NCBI GenBank assembly: GCA_003021335.1
Contig: PXQL01000067.1
Location: 1 to 6,135 of the forward strand
Reading direction: 5' to 3'
Length of the DNA: 6,135 bases
Origin: Halobacteriales archaeon QH_10_67_13
GTDB lineage: Archaea; Halobacteriota; Halobacteria; Halobacteriales; Haloarculaceae
In this document: positions 1-6,135 of the stretch, piece by piece
How positions within the stretch are numbered: position 1 is the first letter of the stretch
Layout of the letters: every line of letters begins with the position of its first letter
Notes under the pieces: generated by a model
The model's database searches: none
Told to the model about the DNA's origin: nothing
Seen by the model: only the letters and a program-made list of their open reading frames with translations
Translations under genes and position numbers: made by a program

Positions 1-1
1 C

Positions 2-913
2 GGCCGGTGGATCCACCGCCAGGAGAAGTACGACGCGGCCGTCGAGGCCGGCGCGGTCGGCTTCGTCTTCCGGAACCACATTGAGGGGACGCTCCCGCCG
101 ACGGGCTCGATCGGCGACGCCGAGGGGCCGGGCGCGATCCCCGCGGTCGGCGTCTCGAAGGAGCTGGGCACCCGGCTCGTCAGACACTGCGAGGGTGAGG
201 TTGCGGCCAAACTCGCCGTCGAGGCCCGGACCGAGCCGACGACCTCCCAGAACGTGACCGGCGTCACCGGCCCCGAGACCGGCGAGCAGATTCTCGTGAC
301 CGCCCACCACGACGCCCACGACATCGCCGAGGGGGCAAACGATAACGGCGCCGGCTCGGCGCTGGTCGCCGAGGTCGGTCGGCTGCTCTCGCAGGTCGAG
401 CTCGGGACGACGGTCCGGTGTGTCACCTTCGGCGCGGAGGAGGTCGGCCTGTTCGGCTCCGAGGAGATGGCCGCGACGGCCGACTGCGACCGGATCCGCG
501 CGGTGGTGAACCTCGACGGGATCGGCGAGTCCCGCAACCTGCGGGTGGCGACCCACGGATTCGACGCCCTCGGCGAGGCATTTGAGACGCTCGATCCGGC
601 GCTGACCGCCGGCGTGACCGTCGACGACGGGCTGGTTCCCCACAGCGATCACTGGCCCTTCGTCGAGCGCGGCGTCCCCGGCGCGATGGTCTCCTCGGAC
701 TCGGGGGCCGACCGTGGCTGGGGTCACACCCACGCCGACACGTTGGATAAGCTCGATCGTCGGGACTTCCGAGAGATCGCGGTCGTCGTCGCGGCGGCGG
801 TCGCCCGGCTCGCGGAGCCCGACCGGACCACCGAGCACGCGAGCCCGGAGACGATCGCGGAGCGGGCCGCCGACCGCGAGGACATCGAGATCGACGTCGG
901 CGCGGACGAGTAA
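2..913 (+). CDS. M28 family zinc aminopeptidase with PA-like domain, 5'-truncated by window edge
   Basis: This is the C-terminal 303 codons of a metallopeptidase of family M28 (aminopeptidase Y/S type), which removes N-terminal residues from peptides using two zinc ions. The frame is open from base 2, so the start lies outside the window; an ATG/GTG start near 254 would cut off conserved sequence. Visible codons about 10-60 resemble a protease-associated (PA) domain (AGAVGFVFRN, then GAIPAVGVS). The M28 metal set follows: His102 and Asp104 in TAHHDAHD, Asp114 in GANDNGAG, the Glu146-Glu147 pair in FGAEEVGLFGSE (catalytic base and ligand), Asp172 in VNLDGIG, and His242 in GHTHADTLDKLD. All the expected ligands are present, so it is probably active. 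The TAA stop is followed by 50 bases before the synthetase gene. Whether it is secreted cannot be judged without the N-terminus. The family call is firm, the substrate is unknown. Confidence 0.93.
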   Translation, partial: GRWIHRQEKYDAAVEAGAVGFVFRNHIEGTLPPTGSIGDAEGPGAIPAVGVSKELGTRLVRHCEGEVAAKLAVEARTEPTTSQNVTGVTGPETGEQILVTAHHDAHDIAEGANDNGAGSALVAEVGRLLSQVELGTTVRCVTFGAEEVGLFGSEEMAATADCDRIRAVVNLDGIGESRNLRVATHGFDALGEAFETLDPALTAGVTVDDGLVPHSDHWPFVERGVPGAMVSSDSGADRGWGHTHADTLDKLDRRDFREIAVVVAAAVARLAEPDRTTEHASPETIAERAADREDIEIDVGADE

Positions 914-930
914 TACCACCCGGAAACCCG

Positions 931-950
931 AGTTCGTTTATTTCTGGGAC
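931..950 (+). promoter_or_regulatory. Likely TATA-box promoter of the prolyl-tRNA synthetase gene
   Basis: An AT-rich TTTATT at 937-942 stands out in otherwise GC-rich DNA. Its centre is about 24 bases before the ATG at 964. In haloarchaea a TATA box at that distance places the transcription start at or next to the start codon, so the mRNA is probably leaderless. No Shine-Dalgarno sequence precedes the ATG, which agrees with this. Inferred from spacing and composition only. Confidence 0.6.
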
Positions 951-963
951 AAAAACGGAACCC

Positions 964-2421
964 ATGGACGAGCCCGAGCAGGAGCTCGGCATCACCGAGT
1001 CGAAAGAATACAACACCGGCGACTGGTACGCCGAGGTGGTCCGGAAGGCACAGCTCGCGGATTACGCGCCCATGGGCGGATTCATCGTCACCCGCCCGCG
1101 GGGGTACGCCATCTGGGAGCGGATCGAGTCACACCTCGACGGCTGGTTCAAGCAGACCGGCGTGCAAAACGCCTACTTCCCGGTGTTCATTCCCGAGAGT
1201 TACCTCGAACGCGAGAAGGAGATTGTCGAGGGCTTCGACCCCGAGGTGGCCTGGGTCACCCACGGCGGGTACGACGAGCTCGACGAGCGGCTCGCGGTTC
1301 GACCGACGAGCGAGTCGATCATCACGCCCTACGTCTCACAGTGGATCCGCTCGCACCGAGACCTGCCGCTCAGGCTGAACCAGTGGTGTTCGGTCGTCCG
1401 GTGGGAGGCCACGGAGACCAAACCGTTCTTCCGCACGAAGGAGTTCCTCTGGCAGGAGGGCCACACCGCCCACCGCGACCGCGAGGGCGCCTGGGAGGAG
1501 ACGATGACCCGACTCGGGCAGTACGAGCGCCTGTACAACGAGGTGCTCGCGATCCCGCCGCTGGTGGGGCGCAAGCCCGAACACGACAAGTTCCCCGGGG
1601 CCGACACGACGACGACCGTCGAGGCGCTGATGCCCGACGGCAAGTCCGTCCAGGGCGGGACCTCCCATTACCTGGGGACGACCTTCGCCGACGCGTTCGA
1701 CGTGACCTACGCCGACGCCGACGAGCGCGAGCGGACCGCCCACACGACCTCCTGGGGGCTGTCCTGGCGGTCGATGGGGGCGCTGATCATGACCCACAGC
1801 GACGACCAGGGGCTCGTGCTCCCGCCGACGCTCGCTCCTGAACAGGCGGTGATCGTCCCGATCTGGGACGACCAGAGCAAGGCGGCGGTACTCGAGTACG
1901 CCGGCGAGGTCGAACGGACCCTCACCGAGGCCGGGGTTCGGGTCCACCTCGACGACCGGGAGAACCGCACGCCCGGGTTCAAATACAACGAGTGGGAGCT
2001 CAAGGGCGTCCCGCTGCGGATCGAGGTCGGCCCCAACGAGGTCGCAGACGGCGAGCTCACGCTCGTCCATCGTCCCGACGGCGAGACGATGACCGTCGAC
2101 AGCGCGGGCACTGCCGGCACCGTCGACGAGCATCTTGAGACGATCTACGCGAAGCTGTACGACGCCGCCGAACAAACCCTCGAGGCGGGAATCCGAGAGG
2201 CAGAATCTCGCGAGGAGATCCTGGGGACGATCGGCAAACACGGCGGCTACGTCAAAGCCGGCTGGTGTGGCGACGAGGCCTGCGAGGCCCCGATCAAAGA
2301 TGCCGTCGCCGCCGAGATCGTGATGGTGCCGCTCGACCCGGACGAGGAGCCGATCCACGAGGCGTGTGCGATCTGCGGCGAGCCCGCGGCCGAGACCGCC
2401 TACTTCGCGAGGACCTACTGA
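964..2421 (+). CDS. proS: Prolyl-tRNA synthetase (proline--tRNA ligase), archaeal/eukaryotic type
   Basis: This class II aminoacyl-tRNA synthetase charges tRNA-Pro with proline using ATP in the cytoplasm. The 485-residue length fits the short archaeal type that lacks the bacterial editing insert. Visible in order: motif 1 region about 46-78 (RGYAIWERI to FPVFIPES); the RPTSES proline/ATP loop at 113-118; motif 2 at 146-170 (RWEATETKPFFRTKEF, then WQEGHTAH); motif 3 region about 270-290 (MGALIMTHSDDQGLVLPP); anticodon-binding domain about 293-395 (VIVPIWDD to KGVPLRIEVGP); and a C-terminal zinc domain with Cys435, Cys440, Cys468 and Cys471. The chain ends in Tyr (FARTY), as is usual for this type. 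The ATG at 964 fits the TATA spacing and leaves the standard short acidic N-terminus before GITESKEYNTGDWY. It appears intact. The transporter gene follows after 60 bases with its own promoter-like element. Confidence 0.98.
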   Translation: MDEPEQELGITESKEYNTGDWYAEVVRKAQLADYAPMGGFIVTRPRGYAIWERIESHLDGWFKQTGVQNAYFPVFIPESYLEREKEIVEGFDPEVAWVTHGGYDELDERLAVRPTSESIITPYVSQWIRSHRDLPLRLNQWCSVVRWEATETKPFFRTKEFLWQEGHTAHRDREGAWEETMTRLGQYERLYNEVLAIPPLVGRKPEHDKFPGADTTTTVEALMPDGKSVQGGTSHYLGTTFADAFDVTYADADERERTAHTTSWGLSWRSMGALIMTHSDDQGLVLPPTLAPEQAVIVPIWDDQSKAAVLEYAGEVERTLTEAGVRVHLDDRENRTPGFKYNEWELKGVPLRIEVGPNEVADGELTLVHRPDGETMTVDSAGTAGTVDEHLETIYAKLYDAAEQTLEAGIREAESREEILGTIGKHGGYVKAGWCGDEACEAPIKDAVAAEIVMVPLDPDEEPIHEACAICGEPAAETAYFARTY

Positions 2422-2440
2422 CACCGCCGACGCGTCCGCT

Positions 2441-2458
2441 TTCCGTGGGGCTAAATGC
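2441..2458 (+). promoter_or_regulatory. Likely TATA-box promoter of the MFS transporter gene
   Basis: TAAATG at 2452-2457 is the only AT-rich stretch in the 60-base gap after the synthetase stop. It lies 25-30 bases before the ATG at 2482, the spacing expected for a leaderless haloarchaeal transcript. It supports 2482 over the next in-frame ATG at 2524. The match is weaker than the box ahead of the synthetase, and readthrough from the synthetase gene is also possible. Confidence 0.45.
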
Positions 2459-2481
2459 CCCCGGCCACTCGTCGGAAGTGA

Positions 2482-3747
2482 ATGGGACTGCCAGCAAACG
2501 ACCGCTCGATCGCGGCGTTCACCATGCTCGGCCACGGGCTGGTCCACTGGTTCGAGATGTCGATCCCGATCTTCCTGGTGGTCTGGATCGACGAGTTCGC
2601 CGTCTCGGTCGCGCTCGCGGGGCTCGTGGCCGCCTTGGGCTACGCCCCGTTCGGGCTCGGGGCCCTGCCCGGCGGCCTGCTCGCCGACCGCTTCGGCGCC
2701 CGGCGGGTAATCCTGCTCTGTTACGCCGGGATGACGATCTCCTTTCTGGCGCTCGCCCTGGCGCCGACAATTCGGGTCGTCGCGCTCGCCTTGATCCTGT
2801 GGGGGATCGCCGCGAGCGTCTACCACCCAGCGGGGATGGCGCTGATAAGCACCGGCGCCCGGCGCCGCGGGACGGTCTTTGCCTACCACGGGATCGCCGG
2901 CAACACCGGGATCGCGCTCGGACCCTTCGCCGCCGCGACGCTGCTCGCGGTCTTCGAGTGGCCGATCGTCGCGGCGCTGCTCGCCGCGCCCGGCCTGCTC
3001 GCGGTAGCCTACGGACTCCGAGCGAGTTTCGACCCCACCGCCGCGGTCGACGATTCCGAGGCCGGGGCCAGCACCGCCCTCAGCGCGCGGACGCTGCTCG
3101 CGAACAGTCGATACCTGTTTGCCGGGGGCTTTCTGGTCGTGTTCGCGCTCGTCGCCTTCGAGGGGCTGTACTACCGGGGCGTGCTCACCTTCCTGCCGGA
3201 GATCCTCCAGGACCTGGAGGCGACGAGCGATCTCGCCCCCGGGACGGGCCTGGCCGGGATCGAGCCCGGCGATTACGTGTTCGTCGGACTGCTGGTCGTC
3301 GGGATCGCCGGGCAGTACGCCGGCGGGAAGCTCACTGAGCGCGTGGCCGTCGAGCGCGGGCTGCTCGTCGTCTTCGCGGTCCTCGCGGTGCTCGCGGTCG
3401 CCTTCGTCCCGGCGACCGAGCTCGGCGCCGTCGGGCTGCTCGCGGTCTGTGGGCTGCTCGGCTTTTTCCTGTTTGCGATCCAGCCGTTCTACCAGGTGGC
3501 GGTCGCCCAGTACAGCCCGCCGGACACCCGAGGACTATCCTACGGGTACACTTACCTCGCCGAGTTCGGCTTCGGCGCGGCGAGCATCGCGATCGGGGGC
3601 GCCGTGCTCGGAGCCTACGGGCTCGGGGCCTTCTTTGCCGTGCTGGCCGGCTTTGCCGTCGTGGCCGGCGGACTGGCGATCGTGTTACTGGTCGGGAGCG
3701 ACCGGTTGAGCTTCCTCGAACCGCGGGGGGCCGAGGCAGCCGACTGA
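2482..3747 (+). CDS. Major facilitator superfamily (MFS) transporter, fosmidomycin-resistance-like group
   Basis: This 421-residue protein is built almost entirely of hydrophobic helices, about 12 in all with a more polar central loop (about 183-212, FDPTAAVDDSEAG), the usual MFS fold of two six-helix halves. The loop between helices 2 and 3 carries the MFS signature GGLLADRFGARR at 64-75. Further motifs recall the fosmidomycin-resistance-type exporters: His18 and His22 in helix 1, SVYHPAGMALIS at 112-123, and RGTVFAYHGIAGNTGIALGP at 129-148. Such proteins sit in the cytoplasmic membrane and usually move small molecules outward in exchange for protons. The substrate cannot be read from sequence, and drug resistance should not be assumed. 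An unusually polar external loop lies near 245-270 (EATSDLAPGTGLAGIEPGD). The start at 2482 is set by the upstream TATA-like element. The gene appears intact and ends in TGA, facing a convergent minus-strand gene about 160 bases away. Confidence 0.93.
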   Translation: MGLPANDRSIAAFTMLGHGLVHWFEMSIPIFLVVWIDEFAVSVALAGLVAALGYAPFGLGALPGGLLADRFGARRVILLCYAGMTISFLALALAPTIRVVALALILWGIAASVYHPAGMALISTGARRRGTVFAYHGIAGNTGIALGPFAAATLLAVFEWPIVAALLAAPGLLAVAYGLRASFDPTAAVDDSEAGASTALSARTLLANSRYLFAGGFLVVFALVAFEGLYYRGVLTFLPEILQDLEATSDLAPGTGLAGIEPGDYVFVGLLVVGIAGQYAGGKLTERVAVERGLLVVFAVLAVLAVAFVPATELGAVGLLAVCGLLGFFLFAIQPFYQVAVAQYSPPDTRGLSYGYTYLAEFGFGAASIAIGGAVLGAYGLGAFFAVLAGFAVVAGGLAIVLLVGSDRLSFLEPRGAEAAD

Positions 3748-3838
3748 GCGCAGACGACGCCGGTCCCGTAGCCCGATCTCGGTCTTCGAGGCTCCGTCGG
3801 CGGTTTCGGGTCCGTCTCGGGGAGTCGTGCGCGTTCGA

Positions 3839-3858
3839 TTTTTGAGCGTTGGCTCAAA
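3839..3858 (+). terminator. T-run and perfect 7-bp hairpin in the convergent intergenic gap
   Basis: Five Ts (3839-3843) run into an inverted repeat: TTTGAGC (3841-3847), a 4-base loop GTTG, then GCTCAAA (3852-3858). It lies about 90 bases past the transporter stop and about 50 bases past the end of the minus-strand gene. Archaeal termination depends on U-tracts, so the T5 run could end transcription from the transporter side. The hairpin might instead protect 3' ends or act as a protein-binding site. The rest of 3748-3907 holds no gene that I can support. Confidence 0.4.
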
Positions 3859-3907
3859 CAACCTCTGGGTCACTCGAGAGCCGGTGGACACCACGGAAAC
3901 GAGCCGT

Positions 3908-4360
3908 TCAGAACCCGTCGTCGGCGTCTCGGTCGGTTCTGCGGTTCCACTTCCAGGCCAGCCACTCAGTACGCGCGGAACGGCGACCGGGACTCCGGTG
4001 TCCACAGCCGTCGGGAGATCCCGACCCGCGAACTGGACGAGCAACGGGACCAGCGAGAGCGCGGTCACAAACAGCAGGTTGCGAACGTCCCGAGCGAGTT
4101 CGTCCTCTCTCTCGGCCCGGAGTTCGCCCGCCCGATACCCCACGACCAGCCCAACTGTACCACTCCGGTCGATCGCATTCCCGAGCCTGACGAGCAGTGC
4201 CATCCTCCCGACGACGATCCCGATACCGACCGCGGACGTACACCATGTTCGTTGACGAGTTACATAACTGTGCGAGCGCGCCGCAGAACAGTCCACGTAG
4301 ACGGTCGACGAGCGTTGCCACGCGCCTGGCGTCGTTGGCACCCGAGCGATCGTTCGTCAT
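3908..4360 (-). pseudogene. Small possible membrane protein gene, readable only with two frame changes
   Basis: I do not recognise this family. One minus-strand frame is open for 150 codons from ATG at 4360 to TGA at 3910-3908, but only its ends look haloarchaeal. The start (MTNDRSGANDARRVATLVDR, to about 4270) and the end (TEWLAWKWNRRTDRDADDGF, 3970-3911) have G/C-rich third positions. The middle of that frame is an implausible Arg/Gly/Ser run. Between about 4239 and 3972 a second frame takes over with good codon bias and sensible protein: AVGIGIVVGRMALLVRLGNA, then GYRAGELRAEREDELARDVR, then a hydrophobic span NLLFVTALSLVPLLVQFAG. Joining the three pieces gives a protein of about 150 residues with one or two membrane spans and an acidic tail. 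The two shifts cancel. A shorter gene from ATG 4203 (GGGAGG directly before it, TATA-like TTATGTAA at 4260-4267) is an alternative; it would still need the second shift. It follows the hydrolase gene closely and may share its transcript. Confidence 0.5.
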
Positions 4361-4393
4361 CCGGCGGTTCGAGCGAGCCGAGTCCGGTCGTCG

Positions 4394-6135
4394 CTAACGG
4401 GCGGCGATCACTTGCCGCCGTCGTCTCGCTCGACGTCGGCTGTCGTCACCGTCGGTCCCATCGGTCTCGTCGGCGCCGGTCGTGTCGGTGCCCTCGGAGT
4501 CGGCCTGTCCGTCCGTTTCGTCGTCGGGTGCCTGTTCGACGTCGACCGAGACCTCCGTCTCCGCGACCTGCCCGTCGTCGTCGACGACCCGGAGCCGGAG
4601 GTCGTAGGATCCTGCCCGCGGGAACCGGAGCGTTGCCTCCGGCCCGGCGGCGGTCGCCACGGCGTCTTCTCCGGCGGTCGCGCGCCAAGCGAACGCCTGT
4701 AGCTCCGCGCCGTGACCGGTCGATCCGGTCGCCGCGACGGTCACCGGCTCGCCGGCGCGGACGGACTCAGGTGTGTCAAGCCCTGCGACCGGCCGCCGAC
4801 CGACGCCGCCACCGTCGTCCGGTTCGACGCCGCCGCCCATGTCCTCGACGGACTCGCCCGCGATGCTCCGCCGGTGAAACTCGACGAGGTCGTCGATCAC
4901 CGGCTCCGGCGTGTGTTTCACTCCCTCGTATATTCTGAACACTGTTCCGTCGACTCCGGCCTGCTCGTAGGCCCACTTCGTGTACGGGAACCGGTCTCGT
5001 TGCATGCTGGGACCGTAAACCAGGTACTCGATGCGCTCGTGGGTCCCGTCCTCGATCTCGCGGCGGTCGACGGTGTCGTTGAAATCGAGTGATCCCATGT
5101 AGAGGAGCTGGTTCACCTCGCTGTACGCCTCCGCGTCGAACGGAGATCCGGTGAGTTCCTCGACATCCGCGACGCCGACGTGAAAGTCGAGATCGAAGCC
5201 CTTGGCCCGCTCGCGCGGAAGGATTCCCATCCCGTTGATCCCGCCGGCGGTCACCGACACCACCTCGCCGGGGTGCAGCGCGGCGAAGCGGTTCACGAAG
5301 TTCCCTGACGCCGAGAACCCGTTGAGTGCGAGTCTCTCCTCGACCGGGTAGTCGCGATCGTCCAACCGGCGTCGAGCGTCGTCGGCCATCGCGAGCAGCT
5401 GCCGGTCGATCCGTTCCAGCTCGGTCCCCTCGATGGCGAGGGTCTTTCCGTCGAGCTGGTGGGTGTAATGGGTGAAATCGACCGGATCGCTCTCCGGTCG
5501 GGGGAAGACGGGGACGAGAAACGGAACCGCGAGTTGGTCGCTAATAACCCGGCCGACGCCGCCGTTCCAGTCGCCGTTCGCGAGCAGTCGAGCCCTCTCG
5601 AGGTGCTTCCCGAAGTCGTCGGTGGTGGTTCCGGTGTTGTTGGGTTCGACGAGCAGCGGCCCGCCGACGTCATCCTCGGGGGCGGTCGGAGCGTACAGGA
5701 AGTACGGGAACTCGAACCCGGCCTCGGGGTCCGCGTCTATCAGGGTGGTCTCGAACCCCTCCCGAAACTCGATTCCATCGGGAACCGTAACGGTCGCCTT
5801 CGGATCCGCGAGCGAACTGCCGCCGCTCTCTGGATAGACGCTGAACCGGAGCCGTCTGGTTTCGGTGAGTCGCTGATCGAGCGTGATCGTGTACTCCTCG
5901 TAGCTCCCGGCCTCGATCGTGCCGGTCGCGTACTCCGTGCCGGAGTCGGTTGCGGATACCCGGTAATACAGCGGCCGGTCGGTTTCGAGGCGAGCGACCG
6001 TTACCCTCTGGCCGTTCGAGGTCTGGTCCTCGAACCGAACCGTCACCGAATCCTGCGCGGCGGCCCTCGACGCGGCAGTCGACGCGACCGCCCCGGCGGC
6101 GGCCACGCGAAGCACGTCGCGACGATCGACCGGGA
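4394..6135 (-). CDS. Tat-exported alpha/beta hydrolase with PKD domain, start beyond the window
   Basis: A secreted serine hydrolase, probably an esterase or depolymerase. Residues are numbered from the GTG at 6115, but the frame is open to the edge and reads PVDRRDVLRVAAAGAVAS, a twin-arginine signal with likely cleavage after SRAAA, so the true start is outside. Residues 21-111 form a beta-rich domain (VRFEDQTSNGQRVTV) resembling the DUF7282-like domain of haloarchaeal surface proteins. About 135-415 is the alpha/beta hydrolase: possible oxyanion loop VEPNNTGTTTDD (156-167), nucleophile Ser268 in GFSASG, acid Asp344 or Asp347 in GSLDFND, and His401 in EGVKHTPEP. About 442-528 is a PKD domain (PVAGLDTPESVRAG to YDLRLRVVDDDGQ). 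An acidic Thr-rich tail follows, then an odd Arg-rich end that looks frame-shifted. No cysteine is seen, so it is not a lipoprotein, and no PGF-type sorting signal or C-terminal membrane anchor is visible. Substrate unknown. Confidence 0.85.
   Translation of the reverse strand, partial: PVDRRDVLRVAAAGAVASTAASRAAAQDSVTVRFEDQTSNGQRVTVARLETDRPLYYRVSATDSGTEYATGTIEAGSYEEYTITLDQRLTETRRLRFSVYPESGGSSLADPKATVTVPDGIEFREGFETTLIDADPEAGFEFPYFLYAPTAPEDDVGGPLLVEPNNTGTTTDDFGKHLERARLLANGDWNGGVGRVISDQLAVPFLVPVFPRPESDPVDFTHYTHQLDGKTLAIEGTELERIDRQLLAMADDARRRLDDRDYPVEERLALNGFSASGNFVNRFAALHPGEVVSVTAGGINGMGILPRERAKGFDLDFHVGVADVEELTGSPFDAEAYSEVNQLLYMGSLDFNDTVDRREIEDGTHERIEYLVYGPSMQRDRFPYTKWAYEQAGVDGTVFRIYEGVKHTPEPVIDDLVEFHRRSIAGESVEDMGGGVEPDDGGGVGRRPVAGLDTPESVRAGEPVTVAATGSTGHGAELQAFAWRATAGEDAVATAAGPEATLRFPRAGSYDLRLRVVDDDGQVAETEVSVDVEQAPDDETDGQADSEGTDTTGADETDGTDGDDSRRRARRRRQVIAAR
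4397..4441 (-). other. Probable frameshift at the 3' end of the hydrolase gene
   Basis: The acidic tail (TDGTDGDD) suddenly becomes SRRRARRRRQVIAAR, encoded by codons mostly ending in A or T. Moving one base, from 4440, the same DNA reads ADVERDDGGK and stops at TGA (4410-4408), with nine of ten codons ending in G or C and an acidic composition like the rest of the tail. One extra base near 4441 would explain this. It may be a genuine recent mutation or a sequence error. If the Arg-rich end is real, the stop is the TAG at 4396-4394. Confidence 0.6.

Noticed and set aside
1810..1840. Possible loss of a motif 3 Arg in prolyl-tRNA synthetase (LPPTLAP where some relatives have LPPR)
   Set aside because: As I recall, this position varies among archaeal-type enzymes. 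All other motifs are intact, so I do not regard it as evidence of inactivity.
714..1841. 375-codon plus-strand open frame overlapping the peptidase and synthetase
   Set aside because: Arg/Ser-rich composition typical of an out-of-frame reading of haloarchaeal genes; it overlaps two well-supported genes.
1336..2889. 517-codon open frame on the minus strand across the synthetase and transporter genes
   Set aside because: It is antisense to two clear genes, and long antisense frames are common in GC-rich DNA. It shows no recognisable domain.
3685..4341. Minus-strand 218-codon open frame as a complete gene
   Set aside because: Only its middle (about 4239-3972) has coding character. Its end runs over 60 bases into the transporter gene on the opposite strand, and the stretch after 3970 is poor in G/C at third positions.
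3748..4393. Insertion sequence or other mobile element remnant
   Set aside because: No terminal inverted repeats, target duplications or transposase-like sequence were seen.
4397..4445. Programmed ribosomal frameshifting at the hydrolase end
   Set aside because: No slippery heptamer or stimulatory structure is evident, and an indel explains the switch more simply.
4252..4938. 228-codon plus-strand open frame opposite the hydrolase 3' end
   Set aside because: Extremely Arg-rich with no domain; a shadow of the minus-strand gene.

Overview
The window looks like a chromosomal segment of a haloarchaeon (class Halobacteria). The DNA is very GC-rich, and the true reading frames strongly prefer G or C at the third codon position. 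The encoded proteins are acidic (Asp/Glu-rich). Two genes have TATA-like boxes about 25-30 bases before their start codons, as expected for leaderless haloarchaeal transcripts. The last gene begins with a twin-arginine (Tat) signal, the export route favoured by haloarchaea. No CTAG tetranucleotide was seen by eye.

Layout on the plus strand: the 3' part of an M28 zinc aminopeptidase gene (2-913, with a PA-like domain at its visible start), then prolyl-tRNA synthetase of the archaeal/eukaryotic type (964-2421), then a 12-helix major facilitator superfamily exporter related in its motifs to fosmidomycin-resistance-type carriers (2482-3747). The two complete genes each have their own likely promoter, so this is a same-strand cluster rather than a tightly coupled operon. 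A T-run plus a perfect 7-bp hairpin (3839-3858) lies in the convergent gap that follows.

Layout on the minus strand, read from the right edge: a large Tat-exported alpha/beta hydrolase (6135-4394) whose true start is beyond the window. It has an N-terminal beta-rich surface domain, a catalytic Ser/Asp/His hydrolase domain, a PKD domain and an acidic Thr-rich tail. Forty-seven bases or fewer after it comes a small gene for a possible membrane protein (4360-3908). This small gene reads well only if the frame changes twice. The end of the hydrolase also appears to change frame, turning a typical acidic C-terminus into an Arg-rich one.

Most of the window is ordinary core and accessory haloarchaeal content. 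I did not find a defence system, CRISPR array, mobile element, tRNA or rRNA. The most useful points are the three apparent frame changes clustered between about 3.97 and 4.44 kb (gene decay or sequence errors) and the hydrolase start, which must lie upstream of the first start codon in the window. The peptidase, synthetase and transporter have no evident shared pathway. The secreted hydrolase and the small membrane protein may be cotranscribed, but their joint function is unknown.
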